A stretch of DNA of 64,000 bases from JALHST01 sp038316335 (lineage in GTDB: Bacteria; Bacteroidota; Bacteroidia; Flavobacteriales; Flavobacteriaceae), in the NCBI GenBank assembly GCA_038316335.1, contig JBBQAM010000003.1:124001-188000 (forward strand), given 5' to 3'. The position numbers and the translations under genes were made by a program. A model generated the notes under the pieces. It saw nothing but the letters and a program-made list of their open reading frames with translations, made no database searches and was not told the DNA's origin. The number at the start of each line of letters is the position of its first letter. Position 1 is the first letter of the stretch. Shown here in pieces: positions 62,684 through 64,000 of this stretch.

Positions 62684-62905
62684 AGGGTTTCTATCGGGCA
62701 TAGATTGATTACATGCGTATTATTATCACAGATCCCCAAAATAGGCTATACTTATATAGGTTAGCAAACTGATTTGTTCCAATGGGGCATTCCTTGGTTT
62801 TAAAATTAAGCGATTTAGTCCAAATCGATTCGGCTTACCGAAAAGAATTCATGCCCTCGACTTACCCATTTATGAAATCGTTACTAATAATTCTTAAATT
62901 TATGT

Positions 62906-63487
62906 ATGGATATAAAGGTTGATAGGTATTTAAAAAAGGTGGGGAAGTGGCAGGAAGCGCTTGCAAAATTGCGCGATATCGTCCTCAACTGTGGCCTCGC
63001 CGAGGATTATAAATGGATGCATCCTTGCTATACCTATCGAGATGCCAATATCGTTTTGATACACGAATTCAAGGACTATTGCGCGCTCTTGTTTTTTAAA
63101 GGGGTCCTGATGAAAGACCCCGAAGGTATCCTAATCCAACAGACTGAAAATGTGCAGGACCGGCGACAGTTGCGGTTTACCACCGTCGAAGAAATTACGG
63201 CCTTGGAAGCCGTCATCAAAACCTATATTTTCGAAGCCATTGAAATCGAAAAGGCCGGGCTGAAAGTGACTTATAAAAAAACAAGCGATTTCGAGATCCC
63301 CGAAGAATTAACGCGGAAGTTCACGGAAGATCCCGATTTTAAAAGGGCCTTTGAAGCCTTGACCCCGGGACGTCAAAAGGCCTATTTGTTGCATTTCGGT
63401 CAAGCCAAACAAGCCAAGACCCGTGAAGCACGGATTGAAAAATACCTCCCAAAGATCTTGGATGGCAAAGGCCTATTAGACGATTGA
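62906..63487 (+). CDS. DUF1801 / YdeI-OmpD-associated family protein
   Basis: A 193-residue cytoplasmic protein. The N-terminal half, RDIVLNCGLAEDYKWMHPCY then YCALLFFKGVLMKDPEGIL, is a DUF1801 domain. The C-terminal half, EALTPGRQKAYLLHFGQAKQ, matches the YdeI/OmpD-associated domain. Function is not established; members are common in Bacteroidota. It is convergent with the molybdopterin subunit gene. Confidence 0.85.
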   Translation: MDIKVDRYLKKVGKWQEALAKLRDIVLNCGLAEDYKWMHPCYTYRDANIVLIHEFKDYCALLFFKGVLMKDPEGILIQQTENVQDRRQLRFTTVEEITALEAVIKTYIFEAIEIEKAGLKVTYKKTSDFEIPEELTRKFTEDPDFKRAFEALTPGRQKAYLLHFGQAKQAKTREARIEKYLPKILDGKGLLDD

Positions 63488-63578
63488 AGCTCAAAGAAGG
63501 CATCTTATGCATTCATAAAAACCCCATTTCAACCTAATTATTAGCATGATCAGCTGCTATTTTTGATTTAGAAGCTTC

Positions 63579-64000
63579 CTAACCAACGACCATCTTTTCG
63601 GTAATAAAGGGCTGGTGGTAATGCCGCTGGCCTTTGGCCTTATACAAGGCATTGGCCAGGGCCCCAACAATGGGAGGCAATGAGGGCTCGCCCAGACCTG
63701 TAGGATCAATCCCATTGTCAACAAAGAAAGTCTCAATTTCTTTAGGTGCCTCCACCATTCGGATTAGACGGTAATTATCAAAATTAGACTGCTCTGGCCG
63801 GCCATTTACAAAGGTCATGGCACTATAAGTTGCATGGCCAATACCATCTATAATACCTCCTTCAACTTGATTTCTTGCGCTCAAAGGGTTGACTACGATT
63901 CCGCAGTCAACGGCACACCATACTTTTTCTACATATGGTTTATCGCCATCAGCGTTTATGTCCAACACTTGGGCCACATAGGAATTATGGCAAAAATAAG
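63579..64000 (-). CDS. xanthine dehydrogenase-family molybdopterin-binding subunit, 5'-truncated
   Basis: C-terminal 140 codons of a large molybdenum-cofactor subunit, open to the right edge. The visible sequence (NSYVAQVLDI, VWCAVDCGIVVNPLSARNQV, then GLGEPSLPPIVGALANALYKA) is the conserved end of the isoquinoline 1-oxidoreductase beta (IorB) or xanthine/aldehyde oxidase family. The Glu in GLGEPSLPP is the catalytic base of this family. Such enzymes hydroxylate N-heterocycles or aldehydes with water. A GTG at 63977 could be read as a start but is internal. Confidence 0.85.
   Translation of the reverse strand, partial: YFCHNSYVAQVLDINADGDKPYVEKVWCAVDCGIVVNPLSARNQVEGGIIDGIGHATYSAMTFVNGRPEQSNFDNYRLIRMVEAPKEIETFFVDNGIDPTGLGEPSLPPIVGALANALYKAKGQRHYHQPFITEKMVVG

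Overview
The window reads as chromosome from a marine-type Flavobacteriaceae bacterium (Bacteroidota). Three things point there. Gene orders are typical of the group: DUF177-rpmF next to fabH-accB-accC, pdxA divergent from ribE, tdk overlapping alr, and queD followed by lpxH. Several upstream regions carry the Bacteroidota promoter (TTTG near -33, TAnnTTTG near -7). Many exported proteins are lipoproteins. I recognised no rRNA, tRNA, CRISPR array, insertion sequence or prophage gene. Both ends cut genes: a MATE transporter on the left and a molybdopterin oxidoreductase on the right.

From 1 to 28.4 kb is mostly housekeeping: MATE exporter, enoyl-CoA hydratase, queD, lpxH, an MFS exporter, recJ, OsmC and AhpD-like redox proteins, rsmI, tdk-alr, mscL, asd, prolyl oligopeptidase, an ABC ATPase, arfB, a GreA-like factor, accC-accB-fabH, rpmF, pdxA and ribE. 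A diheme cytochrome of the TsdA type and a Tat-exported DsrE-like protein (7.6-9.4 kb) look like a small periplasmic sulfur module.

From 28.5 to 34.9 kb lies the most unusual block: two ATP-grasp proteins, a GCS2-type carboxylate-amine ligase, a class I glutamine amidotransferase and two alpha/beta hydrolases. It looks like a pathway that builds and trims an amide-linked (peptide-like) small molecule. One ATP-grasp protein carries a C-terminal tail of about 124 residues, rich in Lys, Ala and Pro and free of acidic residues, like histone H1. Product and target are unknown.

From 34.9 kb to the right end is accessory and carbohydrate-centred: a NagX-like membrane protein, a sodium:solute symporter, TauE, an exported AGE-type epimerase, GH43, an LpxH-like phosphoesterase with a glycosyltransferase and GH1, katG, a beta-helix lipoprotein, an N-methyltryptophan oxidase-like enzyme, a DJ-1/PfpI protein, two GH127-type lipoproteins and a TIM-barrel/FGE-like fusion. 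No SusC/SusD pair is present, so this is not a complete polysaccharide utilization locus. The gap between the two GH127 genes carries arrays with a strict 7-base period, one of which runs into a stop codon; a different 7-base array sits between accB and accC.
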